From CAZMGB01 sp964565775 (GTDB taxonomy: Bacteria; Chloroflexota; Dehalococcoidia; DSTF01; JALHUB01), in the NCBI GenBank assembly GCA_964565775.1, contig CAZMGB010000009.1, positions 1 through 64,000 on the forward strand: a DNA stretch of 64,000 bases, in the 5' to 3' direction. Below, piece after piece: positions 47,639 through 56,200 of this stretch. Within the stretch, counting starts at the first letter, position 1; every line of letters starts with the position of its first letter. Below the pieces are notes generated by a model. That model was not told the DNA's origin and searched no databases. It was given only the letters and a program-made list of their open reading frames with translations. The position numbers were made by a program, and so were the translations under genes.

Positions 47639-48222
47639 GCCCCATCGCCCGGCTGCGCGGCGTCGTGGAGGAGCGGGGCAGCGACTGGCTCATCGTGGGC
47701 GTCGGCGGCGTCGGCGTGCGGGTGCTGGCGCCCGTCACGACCGTCAGCGCGCTCGGTGCGCCCGGCAGCGAGGTGTTCCTTCACACGCACCTCCACGTGC
47801 GCGAGGAAAGCCTCACACTGTACGGTTTCGCGACGGCAGAAGACCTTGACGTCTTCCAGATGCTCATCGGTGTGGCGGGGGTCGGGCCGAAGGGGGCGCT
47901 GGCGATCCTGTCGGCGATGGGCACTGATGAGCTGGCAGCGGCCGTGGCTGCAGGCGATGCGGAGCGGCTGCGGCGGATACCGGGTATCGGCCAGAAGACG
48001 GCAAGTCGACTGGTCCTGGAGCTGAAGAATCGCCTCGAGGCGCCCGCCGCGGCGGCGACCGTCTCGGAGCCGGGGCGCGACGAAGAGGTAGTTTCGGCGC
48101 TTGTGAGCCTGGGATATACGCAGGCGGAAGCGGCGGAGGCCGCCGCCAGCGTCCCTAATGATAGCTCGCTGGCGGTCGAAGATAGATTAAGGATGGCATT
48201 AAAGTTCTTCGCGAGTCAGTAG
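47635..48222 (+). CDS. ruvA: Holliday junction DNA-binding protein RuvA
   Basis: The 195-residue protein has the N-terminal OB-fold (IARLRGVVEERGSDWLIVGVGGVGVRVLAP, LHVREESLTLYGFATAEDLDVFQMLIGVAGVGPKGALAIL), two helix-hairpin-helix motifs (VGPKGALAIL, IPGIGQKTASRLVLELK) and a C-terminal UBA-like domain that contacts RuvB. The start is GTG at 47635 with GGAGGAGA upstream. It binds four-way junctions. The next gene starts seven bases later. Confidence 0.95.
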   Translation: MSPIARLRGVVEERGSDWLIVGVGGVGVRVLAPVTTVSALGAPGSEVFLHTHLHVREESLTLYGFATAEDLDVFQMLIGVAGVGPKGALAILSAMGTDELAAAVAAGDAERLRRIPGIGQKTASRLVLELKNRLEAPAAAATVSEPGRDEEVVSALVSLGYTQAEAAEAAASVPNDSSLAVEDRLRMALKFFASQ

Positions 48223-48229
48223 GGTAGAA

Positions 48230-49057
48230 ATGGAGCGGTGGAGGTCCCTGTCGCCGTACTGGTTTCTGTCCGCCCTCAGCGGGTCATTGCTGGCGTTGGT
48301 GGCGGTCATCGCCGTCGCTACGTCCGTGCGCGGTTCGAACGTCTTCGAGGATGAGCTGGGCAGCACGACGGTCGGTCAGGCGTTCCTCCCGGTGGTGATC
48401 GCCTGTGCCATCGTTCTGGCGTGGGCTCTGGTGCTGGAGAGGCGCCGCGGCATCTCGCGGGAGGACAACCTGGCGGCGGCCAACGTTGAGCTGCTGCGGA
48501 AAGACATCTCGCTGGAGAAGCAGGCCGTCACGGACCATGTCACCGGTCTCTACAACCGGCGCTACCTGTATGAGCGGCTCGGGACGGAGCTGCGGCGGGC
48601 GCAACGCTACCGCCGTCCTGTCTCTCTCATCCTGCTCGACCTGGGCCAGTTCAAAGGGCCGGACGACCGGCTCGCCCAGCCGATGCTTTCCCGGTTCGCC
48701 CGCATCATCAATGACAGCCTGCGCGAACCCGATACCCCTTGTCGATACGGTGGCGAAGAGTTCGCCGTGGTCTTGCCGGAGACCGGCCCGGGGGAAGCCC
48801 TGGCGGTCGCCGAAAAGCTGCGCCAGAGCCTCAAGGCGGGTAGTCCCGCCTCAGGGTCAGGCGGCGGCGCCGTGACGATAAGCCAGGGCATCGCCTCGTT
48901 CCCGTCCGCCGACATCACTAACGAGAATGACATGATCAAGAAGGCGGAGAAGGCCCTTCACGAGGCGAGGACCGCCGGCGACGACCGCATCGAATCGGCC
49001 GAGGCAGTGACTTCGACGGCGGGGGCTTCGAAGCTGCGCAGCGGCCCACTCATGTAG
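48230..49057 (+). CDS. Membrane-bound degenerate GGDEF protein
   Basis: The 275-residue protein has two membrane spans (about 10-32 and 50-68), a short coiled coil and a GGDEF domain (about 100-245, DHVTGLYNRRYLYERL). RYGGEEF is intact and the inhibitory RxxD site (REPD) is kept. The usual DIDHFKxxND...GHxxGD stretch reads LDLGQFKGPDDRLAQPMLSRF, so several metal and substrate contacts are lost. It may bind cyclic di-GMP rather than make it. It is seven bases after ruvA, so cotranscribed. Confidence 0.8.
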   Translation: MERWRSLSPYWFLSALSGSLLALVAVIAVATSVRGSNVFEDELGSTTVGQAFLPVVIACAIVLAWALVLERRRGISREDNLAAANVELLRKDISLEKQAVTDHVTGLYNRRYLYERLGTELRRAQRYRRPVSLILLDLGQFKGPDDRLAQPMLSRFARIINDSLREPDTPCRYGGEEFAVVLPETGPGEALAVAEKLRQSLKAGSPASGSGGGAVTISQGIASFPSADITNENDMIKKAEKALHEARTAGDDRIESAEAVTSTAGASKLRSGPLM

Positions 49058-49177
49058 CCCTTCACTATCGGCGCTATCACCCCTAGGGGCGGGGCTTCCC
49101 AGACGGACCTGTAGGGCGGCTCCGCCTGCCCTGGTGCCACCATTGCCGGAGATGCAGCCGAAGGGCATCGACGAGAC

Positions 49178-49237
49178 GTAGGGGCGGAGCTTCAGCTCCG
49201 CCCGCCCCATCGGACAGACCTAAAGGTCTGTCCCTAC
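49178..49237. repeat. REP-like double-hairpin element
   Basis: GGGCGGAGC-TTCA-GCTCCGCCC (49182-49203) and GGACAGACC-TAAA-GGTCTGTCC (49212-49233) lie side by side, enclosed by GTAGGG at 49178 and CCCTAC at 49232-49237. A less regular GC-rich unit (TAGGGCGGCTCCGCCTGCCC) is at about 49112-49131. The layout is typical of dispersed intergenic REP/BIME units and lies just upstream of uvrB. Confidence 0.8.
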
Positions 49238-49274
49238 ATTCCCTTGCGGCGCTGGCTGTCGAATCCGACGCGGC

Positions 49275-49280
49275 TATAGT
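49275..49280 (+). promoter_or_regulatory. -10 element (TATAGT) of uvrB
   Basis: TATAGT lies 15 bases before the uvrB ATG at 49295. No good -35 box and no obvious LexA-type box are visible. Confidence 0.35.
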
Positions 49281-49294
49281 AGACTGATCTTGAC

Positions 49295-51394
49295 ATGAAC
49301 CGATTCAAGATCGTCTCTGACCTCAAGCCCACCGGCGACCAGCCAGAGGCCATCGACAAGCTGGTCGAGGGCCTCGAGAGGGGCGACAAGCACCAGACGC
49401 TGCTGGGCGTTACCGGTAGCGGCAAGACGTTCACCATGGCCAACGTCGTCGAGCGCTGGCAGCGCCCCACTCTGGTGCTCGCCCCCAACCGCACCCTGGC
49501 CGCTCAGCTCTGCTCCGAGTTCAAGGAGTACTTCCCCGACAATGCCGTGGAGTACTTCGTCAGCTATTACGACTACTACCAGCCGGAGGCGTACATCCCC
49601 CGCTCGGACACGTACATCGCCAAGGACGCCGACATCAACGACGAGATCGACAAGCTGCGCCACGCCGCCACCCGCGCCCTCTTCGAGCGCTCCGACGTGC
49701 TGATCGTAGCGTCGGTCTCCTGTATCTACGGCCTGGGCGAGCCCGAGGAGTATCAGAGCTTCACCCTCACCTTCCGCAAAGGGGAACGGTTCGACCGCTC
49801 GCGGGCAATGCGGCGCCTCGTCGACATGCAGTATGAGCGCAACGACATGACGCTCATGCGCGGCAAGTTCCGGCTGCGCGGCGACAGCCTCACCATCCTG
49901 CCCGCCTACGAGGAGCTGGCCGCCCGTATCGACTTCTGGGGCGATGAGGTCGAACGGATCGTCGAGCTCGACCCGTTCACCGGCGAGCTGCTGGCCGAGC
50001 GCGACCGTGTGGACATCTACCCGGCGAAGCACTTCGTGACGTCTCACGAGAAGCTGGAGGCGGCCATCGATGACATCGAGAAGGAGCTGGCGGAGCGACT
50101 GGCGGAGCTAAGGTCGCAGGACAAGCTCCTGGAGGCCGCCCGCCTGGAGGAGCGCACCCAGTACGACATCGAGAGCCTGCGGGAGGCTGGCTACTGCGCC
50201 GGCATCGAGAACTACTCGCGTCACCTGGCGCGCCGGCCGCCCGGTAGCACCCCCTGGACGCTGCTCGACTACTTCCCCGACGACTGCATGATGTTCATCG
50301 ACGAGTCGCACATCAGCGTCCCTCAGGTGCGGGGCATGTACCACGGCGACATCTCCCGCAAGCAGACGCTGGTCGATTACGGCTTCCGCCTCCCGTCGGC
50401 GCTCGACAACCGCCCACTCAACTTTAGCGAGTTCGAGGACCACATCAGCCGCGTCGTCTTCGTCTCGGCCACGCCCGGCCCCTACGAGTACGAGCACAGC
50501 GAGCAGGTGGTGGAGCAGCTCGTCCGCCCCACCGGCCTCATCGACCCTTCCATTGAGGTGAAGTCGACGGAAGGACAGATCGATGATCTGCTGGAGGAGA
50601 TACGCGCGAGGGTCGAGCGGGGCGAGCGGGCGCTCGTCACCACCCTCACCAAGAAGATGGCCGAGGACCTGGCCGACTACCTGGCGGAGATGGGCATCCG
50701 CACCCATTACCTGCACTCGGAGATCGACACACTGGAGCGGGTGGAGATCCTGCGCGACCTGCGTCTGGGCGTCTACGACGTGGTCGTGGGCATCAACCTG
50801 CTGCGCGAGGGGCTCGACCTGCCGGAGGTGAGTCTGGTCGCCGTGCTGGACGCCGACAAGGAGGGCTACTTGCGCTCCGGCGACTCCCTCATCCAGACGA
50901 TCGGCCGAGCGGCCCGCCATATCGACGGCCACGTCGTCATGTACGCCGACCGCAAGACCGAATCGATGCGCAAGGCCATTGACGAGACGTATCGCCGTCG
51001 CCGCATCCAGATCGCCTACAACGAGGAGCACGGCGTCACCCCCCAGGGCATTCGCAAGGCGGTCCGCGACATCACCGACCACGTGAAGAAGGTGGCCGAG
51101 GAGAAGGCGGAGTACCGCGTAGCCGGCATCCCCAAGGACGAGATCGCGCGGCTGGTGAGGGACCTGGAGGGGCAGATGAGGAAGGCCGCCAAGAACCTGG
51201 AGTTCGAGAAGGCGGCGCTGTTGCGCGACCAGGTGATCGAGCTGCGCAAGGAGCTGATCTCCGGCGAGGACGCGCTGCACGAGTTCGCGAAGAGCGCCTA
51301 TGGGGCATCCGAGACGGCTCGGCGGCGTCGCTCGCCGGGCGACTCGTGGCGGAACCGCGTGCGCACCGGCCGCCGCTACGGCACGAAACGGTAG
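49295..51394 (+). CDS. uvrB: Excinuclease ABC subunit B
   Basis: The 699-residue DNA helicase has the Walker A motif GVTGSGKTFTMANV, the beta-hairpin segment YFVSYYDYYQPEAYIPRSDTYI, DEXX-type FIDESHISVPQ and the C-terminal helicase motifs (HSEIDTLERVEILRDLRLG, VGINLLREGLDLPEVSLVAVLDADKEG, QTIGRAARH). It ends with a UVR domain (LEGQMRKAAKNLEFEKAALLRDQV) that binds UvrC, then a basic tail. It loads onto damage with UvrA and recruits UvrC in nucleotide excision repair. No uvrA or uvrC is nearby. Confidence 0.97.
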   Translation: MNRFKIVSDLKPTGDQPEAIDKLVEGLERGDKHQTLLGVTGSGKTFTMANVVERWQRPTLVLAPNRTLAAQLCSEFKEYFPDNAVEYFVSYYDYYQPEAYIPRSDTYIAKDADINDEIDKLRHAATRALFERSDVLIVASVSCIYGLGEPEEYQSFTLTFRKGERFDRSRAMRRLVDMQYERNDMTLMRGKFRLRGDSLTILPAYEELAARIDFWGDEVERIVELDPFTGELLAERDRVDIYPAKHFVTSHEKLEAAIDDIEKELAERLAELRSQDKLLEAARLEERTQYDIESLREAGYCAGIENYSRHLARRPPGSTPWTLLDYFPDDCMMFIDESHISVPQVRGMYHGDISRKQTLVDYGFRLPSALDNRPLNFSEFEDHISRVVFVSATPGPYEYEHSEQVVEQLVRPTGLIDPSIEVKSTEGQIDDLLEEIRARVERGERALVTTLTKKMAEDLADYLAEMGIRTHYLHSEIDTLERVEILRDLRLGVYDVVVGINLLREGLDLPEVSLVAVLDADKEGYLRSGDSLIQTIGRAARHIDGHVVMYADRKTESMRKAIDETYRRRRIQIAYNEEHGVTPQGIRKAVRDITDHVKKVAEEKAEYRVAGIPKDEIARLVRDLEGQMRKAAKNLEFEKAALLRDQVIELRKELISGEDALHEFAKSAYGASETARRRRSPGDSWRNRVRTGRRYGTKR

Positions 51395-51448
51395 GTTCTG
51401 GCCGAGGGCTCGCGGGCGGCTCTTCTCGATAAGTCGCAGGAGGCAACC

Positions 51449-52144
51449 ATGCAGATGGCCGAAGGTGTGTTCGGCGTCGACGGGCTGGGGATGGGCCGCG
51501 CCTACCTCGCGGTCGACGCGGACCGAGTCACCCTCATCGATACCGGCCTCCCCGGCAGGACGGAGCGGGTGCTGCGGGCGGTGGCGGCGGCCGGCCAGAA
51601 GGCCGAGAACATCCGCCAGATCGTCATCACCCACCACCACGTCGATCACACAGGCGGCCTGGCCGAGCTGGTGGAGCGCACCGGCGCCAAGGTCATGGTT
51701 CATGCCCTGGATGCGCCCGTCGTGCGCGGCGAGCGGCCGCCGCCGGGGCCGACCACGGGCGGGCCGCTGAGACCCCTGATCGGCTGGGCGTCGGACCGCA
51801 TGGCGGGGGCGCCGACACCCGTCGCCGTGGACCGCGAGCTGGCCGACGGTGATGAGATAGACGCCCTCGACGGGATGCGGGTCGTGCACGTGCCGGGCCA
51901 CACGCCCGGCTCAATCGCCTTCTACTGCCCGAAGCGGCGTGTCCTGTTCAGCGGCGACGCCGTCGCCAACACGCGGGGCCTGGGAGGGCCTATCGGGTGG
52001 TACACGGAGGACATGGCCCAGGCGAAGGAATCGATCCGGAAGCTGGCGGAGCTGGACTTCGATGTCGTCTGCTTCGGCCACGGCAGTCCTCTGGACAAGG
52101 ACGCCTCGGTGCGCTTTCGGCGCTTCGCAGATCGGCTGCGCTAG
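51449..52144 (+). CDS. Metallo-beta-lactamase fold hydrolase
   Basis: The 231-residue protein has the MBL metal motifs in order: THHHVDHTGG (about residue 55), the His of VHVPGHTPGS, the Asp of LFSGDAV and the His of FGHGSPL. The early VTLIDTGLPGRTERVL is also typical. There is no signal peptide. Such enzymes range from glyoxalase II-like thioesterases to lactonases; the substrate is open. GCAGGAGG lies before the ATG. Confidence 0.9.
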   Translation: MQMAEGVFGVDGLGMGRAYLAVDADRVTLIDTGLPGRTERVLRAVAAAGQKAENIRQIVITHHHVDHTGGLAELVERTGAKVMVHALDAPVVRGERPPPGPTTGGPLRPLIGWASDRMAGAPTPVAVDRELADGDEIDALDGMRVVHVPGHTPGSIAFYCPKRRVLFSGDAVANTRGLGGPIGWYTEDMAQAKESIRKLAELDFDVVCFGHGSPLDKDASVRFRRFADRLR

Positions 52145-52262
52145 GACTTGACGTATCTGTTATAGAGGGGCTCTCATGAAGTCTTCCGCGCTGACCAGGA
52201 CTCGCGGGAGCGCAGGCGTGAGGCCGACGCCGATGCCAGCGCCAGATCGGGACAGGATCTCG

Positions 52263-52291
52263 TTGACCCTCAGGTACGTGCGTGCTACACT
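52263..52291 (+). promoter_or_regulatory. Promoter of the cyclase gene leader
   Basis: -35 TTGACC (52263-52268), exactly 17 bases, -10 TACACT (52286-52291). The coding start is about 220 bases downstream, leaving a long leader. Confidence 0.65.
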
Positions 52292-52297
52292 CAAATG

Positions 52298-52519
52298 GAA
52301 ACTCGATGGCGGACAGTCGATGAATCACGACCTGTGGAAGACTAGCGCTGATGCGGCGAGCTGTGCCCGAGGGCGCGACTCCAATTCGGTCACGCTTGTC
52401 ATGAACGAGCTGTGGGGTGGTGGCGGCGAGAGCTGAATACGACGCGCGTCTCGACCGCCCAGGCCCACGACTCCAGAGGTGTCCGTGGGCTTTTATATTA
52501 CCAGGAGGAGGTCCCAGTC
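52298..52519 (+). promoter_or_regulatory. Long leader of the cyclase gene with a terminator before the ribosome binding site
   Basis: The leader runs from the expected transcription start to the GTG at 52520. It holds no conserved gene and ends with a terminator hairpin (52463-52490), a T-rich stretch and then AGGAGGAGG. The layout is that of an attenuator or riboswitch, but I do not recognise a known class. Together with 52145-52262, where I see nothing, it fills the gap after the MBL gene. Confidence 0.5.
52463..52499 (+). terminator. Intrinsic terminator in the cyclase leader
   Basis: GCCCACGAC and GTCCGTGGGC pair (nine pairs, one bulged C) around a nine-base loop and are followed by TTTTATATT. 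The ribosome binding site of the cyclase gene starts about five bases later. Confidence 0.7.
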
Positions 52520-53293
52520 GTGTCGGCGGGGGAGCCAACGCTCGAAGAATTGCTGAGGTCGGAGCTGGAGGAACGAGGCGGCGAGCCCCGGCCGTCCGGT
52601 GGCCTTGTCGTCCCCGGCCACATGGATCCAGCCGCGCTGGAGTCCCCGGCTAGCTGTCCTACCTGCGGGGCGCCGGTCCCGGAGGGCTTTCGCTTCTGCG
52701 GGCAGTGCGGTCGCGCCCTGGCGGCGGCCCTCAAGCCTTCGCCTGAGGGTACAATCACCGTTCTCTTCACCGACATCCAGGACTCGACGTTACTGGCCAG
52801 CATGGTGGGCGACGAACGGGCCCTGGAGATCATGCACGACCATAACACCATCGTCCGCGCCTGCGTCGAGAGGAACGCTGGCTTCGAGGTCAAGACCCGG
52901 GGTGACGGCTTCATGGTGGCTTTTGCCAGCGCCCGCCCGGCCATCCTCTGCGCCGTCGATATCCAGCGGTCGATGGCTCAACATAACCGCGAGCGGCCGG
53001 ACAGGGACATTCTGGTTCGCATCGGCGTCAATGCCGGCGACACCCTGCGCCACGACGAGGACTTCTTCGGCGTTGCCATCAACCTGGCTGCCCGCATTGC
53101 CGCCCGAGCGCGGGGTGGCCAGATCCTGGTGTCCGGCCTGGTGAGAGGGTTGGCCGGTCCCGTACACGGCATCCAGTACGTGCCGCGCGGCCGGATCGAG
53201 GCGCGAGGTTTCGCCTACAGGTTTCGCCTCTACGAGGTGCTGTGGGAGGACGAATCGCCCGGAGGCGAAGTGCGCCCGAAGACCACCACCTAG
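52520..53293 (+). CDS. Zinc-ribbon class III adenylate/guanylate cyclase
   Basis: The 257-residue protein has a leading acidic region, a zinc ribbon (CPTCGAPVPEGFRFCGQCG, about 52-70) and a class III nucleotide cyclase domain (about 85-245). The domain has TVLFTDIQDSTLLASMVGDE (first metal Asp), FEVKTRGDGFMVAFAS (second metal Asp in GDGF) and RIGVNAGDTLRHDEDFFGVAINLAARIAARARGGQILVS. It probably makes cAMP or cGMP in the cytoplasm; specificity is not clear from sequence. The start is GTG at 52520 with AGGAGGAGG eight bases upstream. Its last bases overlap the convergent beta-helix gene by four bases. Confidence 0.85.
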   Translation: MSAGEPTLEELLRSELEERGGEPRPSGGLVVPGHMDPAALESPASCPTCGAPVPEGFRFCGQCGRALAAALKPSPEGTITVLFTDIQDSTLLASMVGDERALEIMHDHNTIVRACVERNAGFEVKTRGDGFMVAFASARPAILCAVDIQRSMAQHNRERPDRDILVRIGVNAGDTLRHDEDFFGVAINLAARIAARARGGQILVSGLVRGLAGPVHGIQYVPRGRIEARGFAYRFRLYEVLWEDESPGGEVRPKTTT

Positions 53294-56200
53294 CAAGGCG
53301 AATGGGGCTCCACCAGGGTGGAGTTCTTCGCCGCTGTCTGCACGTCCAGGATGTTATTGAAGCCGTTCTTGTCGATGTCCGCGACGGCCACCGAGACGGG
53401 GTCGAAGGGGCCGGGCGTGAAAGCTATCCTGGCCACAGCCGTCACATCGAGGAAGTTGGCCTGGCCGTCGTCGTTGACGTCCACGATCTGCTTGTCGTCC
53501 TGACAGCCGTCGTTCCCCGAGCTGTCGCCGTCCGTGTCCGTGCTGAGGGGCGACGTCCCGTAGCCCGATTCCTCCACGCAGTCGCTGATGCCGTCGCCGT
53601 CCGTGTCGGTGAGGTCGGTGCACATGGGTCTATCGGCGGGGTTATTGGGGTCGGTGCCCATCTTGCACTCCCAGCCGTCGATGACCCGGTCGCCGTCGCT
53701 GTCCTTGGCCAACGCATTCGTCGGGAGGAATGAGCCACAACCTGTAGCCTCCTCTGCATCCGTGTACAGGCCGTCGTTGGCGTCCGGGCCGTCGTTATCG
53801 TCGTCCGTGTCGCAGGCGTCGCCCTGTGCGTCCTTGTCGGGGTTGGCGCGGAAGTCCCCCACGATGTTGGCGCCGCTGGGTATGGGGGCGCTGTCCGTGT
53901 TCTCCTGTCCCGGATTGTAGACGGCCGGGCAGTTGTCGGTGGCATCAGCGACGCCGTCGCAATCCGCGTCGCCCGGGCAGCCGTCATCGGAGGGGTCCAG
54001 AGGGTTGGTGCCCCGGACCAGCACTTCTTCGCCGTCGGGCACGCCGCCGCCGTCGGTGTCCCTGGCGTCCGCGACACCCACGCACTGCGGGAGCTCGGCG
54101 AGGTTCGCGCCGTCTGCGGGACACGTGAAGTAGGTGAGAACCTCCTCGCCGTCCGTGAGGCCGTCGCCGTCGCTGTCGGGGTCATCGGGCTTGGTCCAGT
54201 AGACGAACGTCTCGTCGTCGTCGGTCAGACCGTCAAGGTCATAGTCCTCGCCGGGGCTGTCGTGGCAGCCGTCGGTGTCGAGTACGCCGTCGTAGTCCTC
54301 ACAGGTATTGACGTTGTCGTCGGAGGTAGGGCCCTCGCAGTGAATGCCGTTCGGGCCGGCTGTCCAGTCGGTGCCGGGGCACTGGTCGGTAGTGTCGGGG
54401 AAGCCGTCCCCATCGTTGTCCGGGTCAGGGCAGCCGTCGCTGTCCTTGTTGGCGTCGATGTCCTCAGCCAGGGTTGGGCAGGCGTCCAGGTAGTTGGGGA
54501 CGCCGTCCATGTCGTCGTCGCCCGTGTCCATGACCTCGATAGGCGCCGTGAACTCGGACGTGTTGCCGGAGGTGTCGGTAGTGGTAGCCGTCAGGTAAGG
54601 CCCGAAGAGGGTGCCCGCGAAGGTGAAATTGCCGCCGACGCCCGCGACCGCCGAGCCCTCGTAGTACTTGCCCTCGTCCTCGAGATCGGTGTAGATGTCG
54701 ACGGTGCAGTTGGGGCAGGTGGTGCCCGTTACGGGGTTCTGGCCCGCGATATTGGGGCCCGCGATCTCCGAGTTGCCGCCGTTGATGTTCTCGATGCCCA
54801 TGCCCGTGTTCGAGTGGATGGAGTTGCCGCGGACGGCATTGAATGTGGTGCTTCCGCCGTCGACGAGGACGCCGTCGCTGTTGTTGAAGGCGATCACGTT
54901 GCCCTCGCCCGGGCCGCCGATGGTATTGTGGTTGGCGCCGCTCTCCAGGAGAACGCCCGGGCCGTCGTTAGGCCACGGGCCGGTGCCGCCAAAGTCCGTG
55001 CCGATGAGGTTCCCGGTCACCTCGAAGCCCCACGAATTATCGCTGAGCCGGACCCCGGGGCCCGAGTTACCGGAGATCACATTACGGTCGGCGGCGTCGC
55101 TGCCGCCGATGCTGTTCCCGCCGCTGCTGTAACCGGCGCTGACGCCCGCGAAGTCATTCATGGTGACGTAGTTACCGACGACGCGGTTGCCGGTCGTGTT
55201 GCTGAAAACGAATCCCACGCCGCCGCTCGTGTTGAACGAGATGACGTTGCCCGGCCCGATGGTGTTGTCCTGGGCGCCGTTCCAGATGACCACGCCTATG
55301 TCGTTGGGGACGGGAACCCCGCCGGCCCAGCCCGTCCCTATGTTGTTCCCGGTGACTTGGTTGCCGTTGCTGCCGGCGTCCTCGACGACGACGCCCCAGT
55401 TGGTGTTTCCTGAGACGATGTTCCCGTCGATGCTGTTGTCGTGAGCGCCGTTGCGGATCAGTACGCCGTTGTTGTTGGGCAGGGGACCGTCCGCGTTCGG
55501 GTTGGTGCCGATGTAGTTGTTGGCGACGCTGTTGGCGGTGGTGTCGGCATCCTGGATGCTGACGCCGGTGGTATTTCCGGAGATGACGTTTGGCGGCCCG
55601 CCGGCTTTGCCCGTGCCGATGTAGTTGTCGTGGGCGCCCTGGTCGACGAGTACGCCCACCGAACCGTTCGGCAGGGCGGCCGTGCCGTCGGCGGTGGTGC
55701 CGATGAAGCTGCCCACCATCAAGTTCCCGTAGTTGTCGGAGCCGGAGATCTGCACTCCCGCTCCGCTGTTGCCCGATATGACGTTGCCGCTGCCGAGGGT
55801 GTTGTTCTCGGCGTCGTATATGTTGACACCGTTGCTGTTGGGCAAGGCGGCGTTGCCGCTGATGTCGGTGCCGATGAGGTTGTCGGTGGCCGAGTTGCCG
55901 CTGGTGCCGGAATCAGAGAAGTTGATTCCCACCCAGCTGTTCCCAGAGAGCAGGTTGCCGTCGATGATGGTGTTCTGGGCTCCGTTGTGCACCGAGACTC
56001 CCGCCGAGCCGTTGGGGAGAGGGTCGTTGCCGTTGACATCGGTCCCGATGTAGTCGTCGACGACCCGGTTGCCGAAGGTACCTGTGTTCTGGATATCCAC
56101 CCCGTTGCTGCTGTTGCCGGAGATAAGGTTTCCCTCGCCGGCGTTCCAGCCGCCGATGGTGTTGGCCCAGGCCCCAAACCATATGCTCACGCCGTTCTGG

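Noticed and set aside
52400..52440. GGGGTGGTGGCGGCGAG in the cyclase leader, similar to the T-box sequence
   Set aside because: The conserved ACCGCG part is absent, no stem I with an AG bulge is visible, and the downstream gene is not of a T-box-regulated type.
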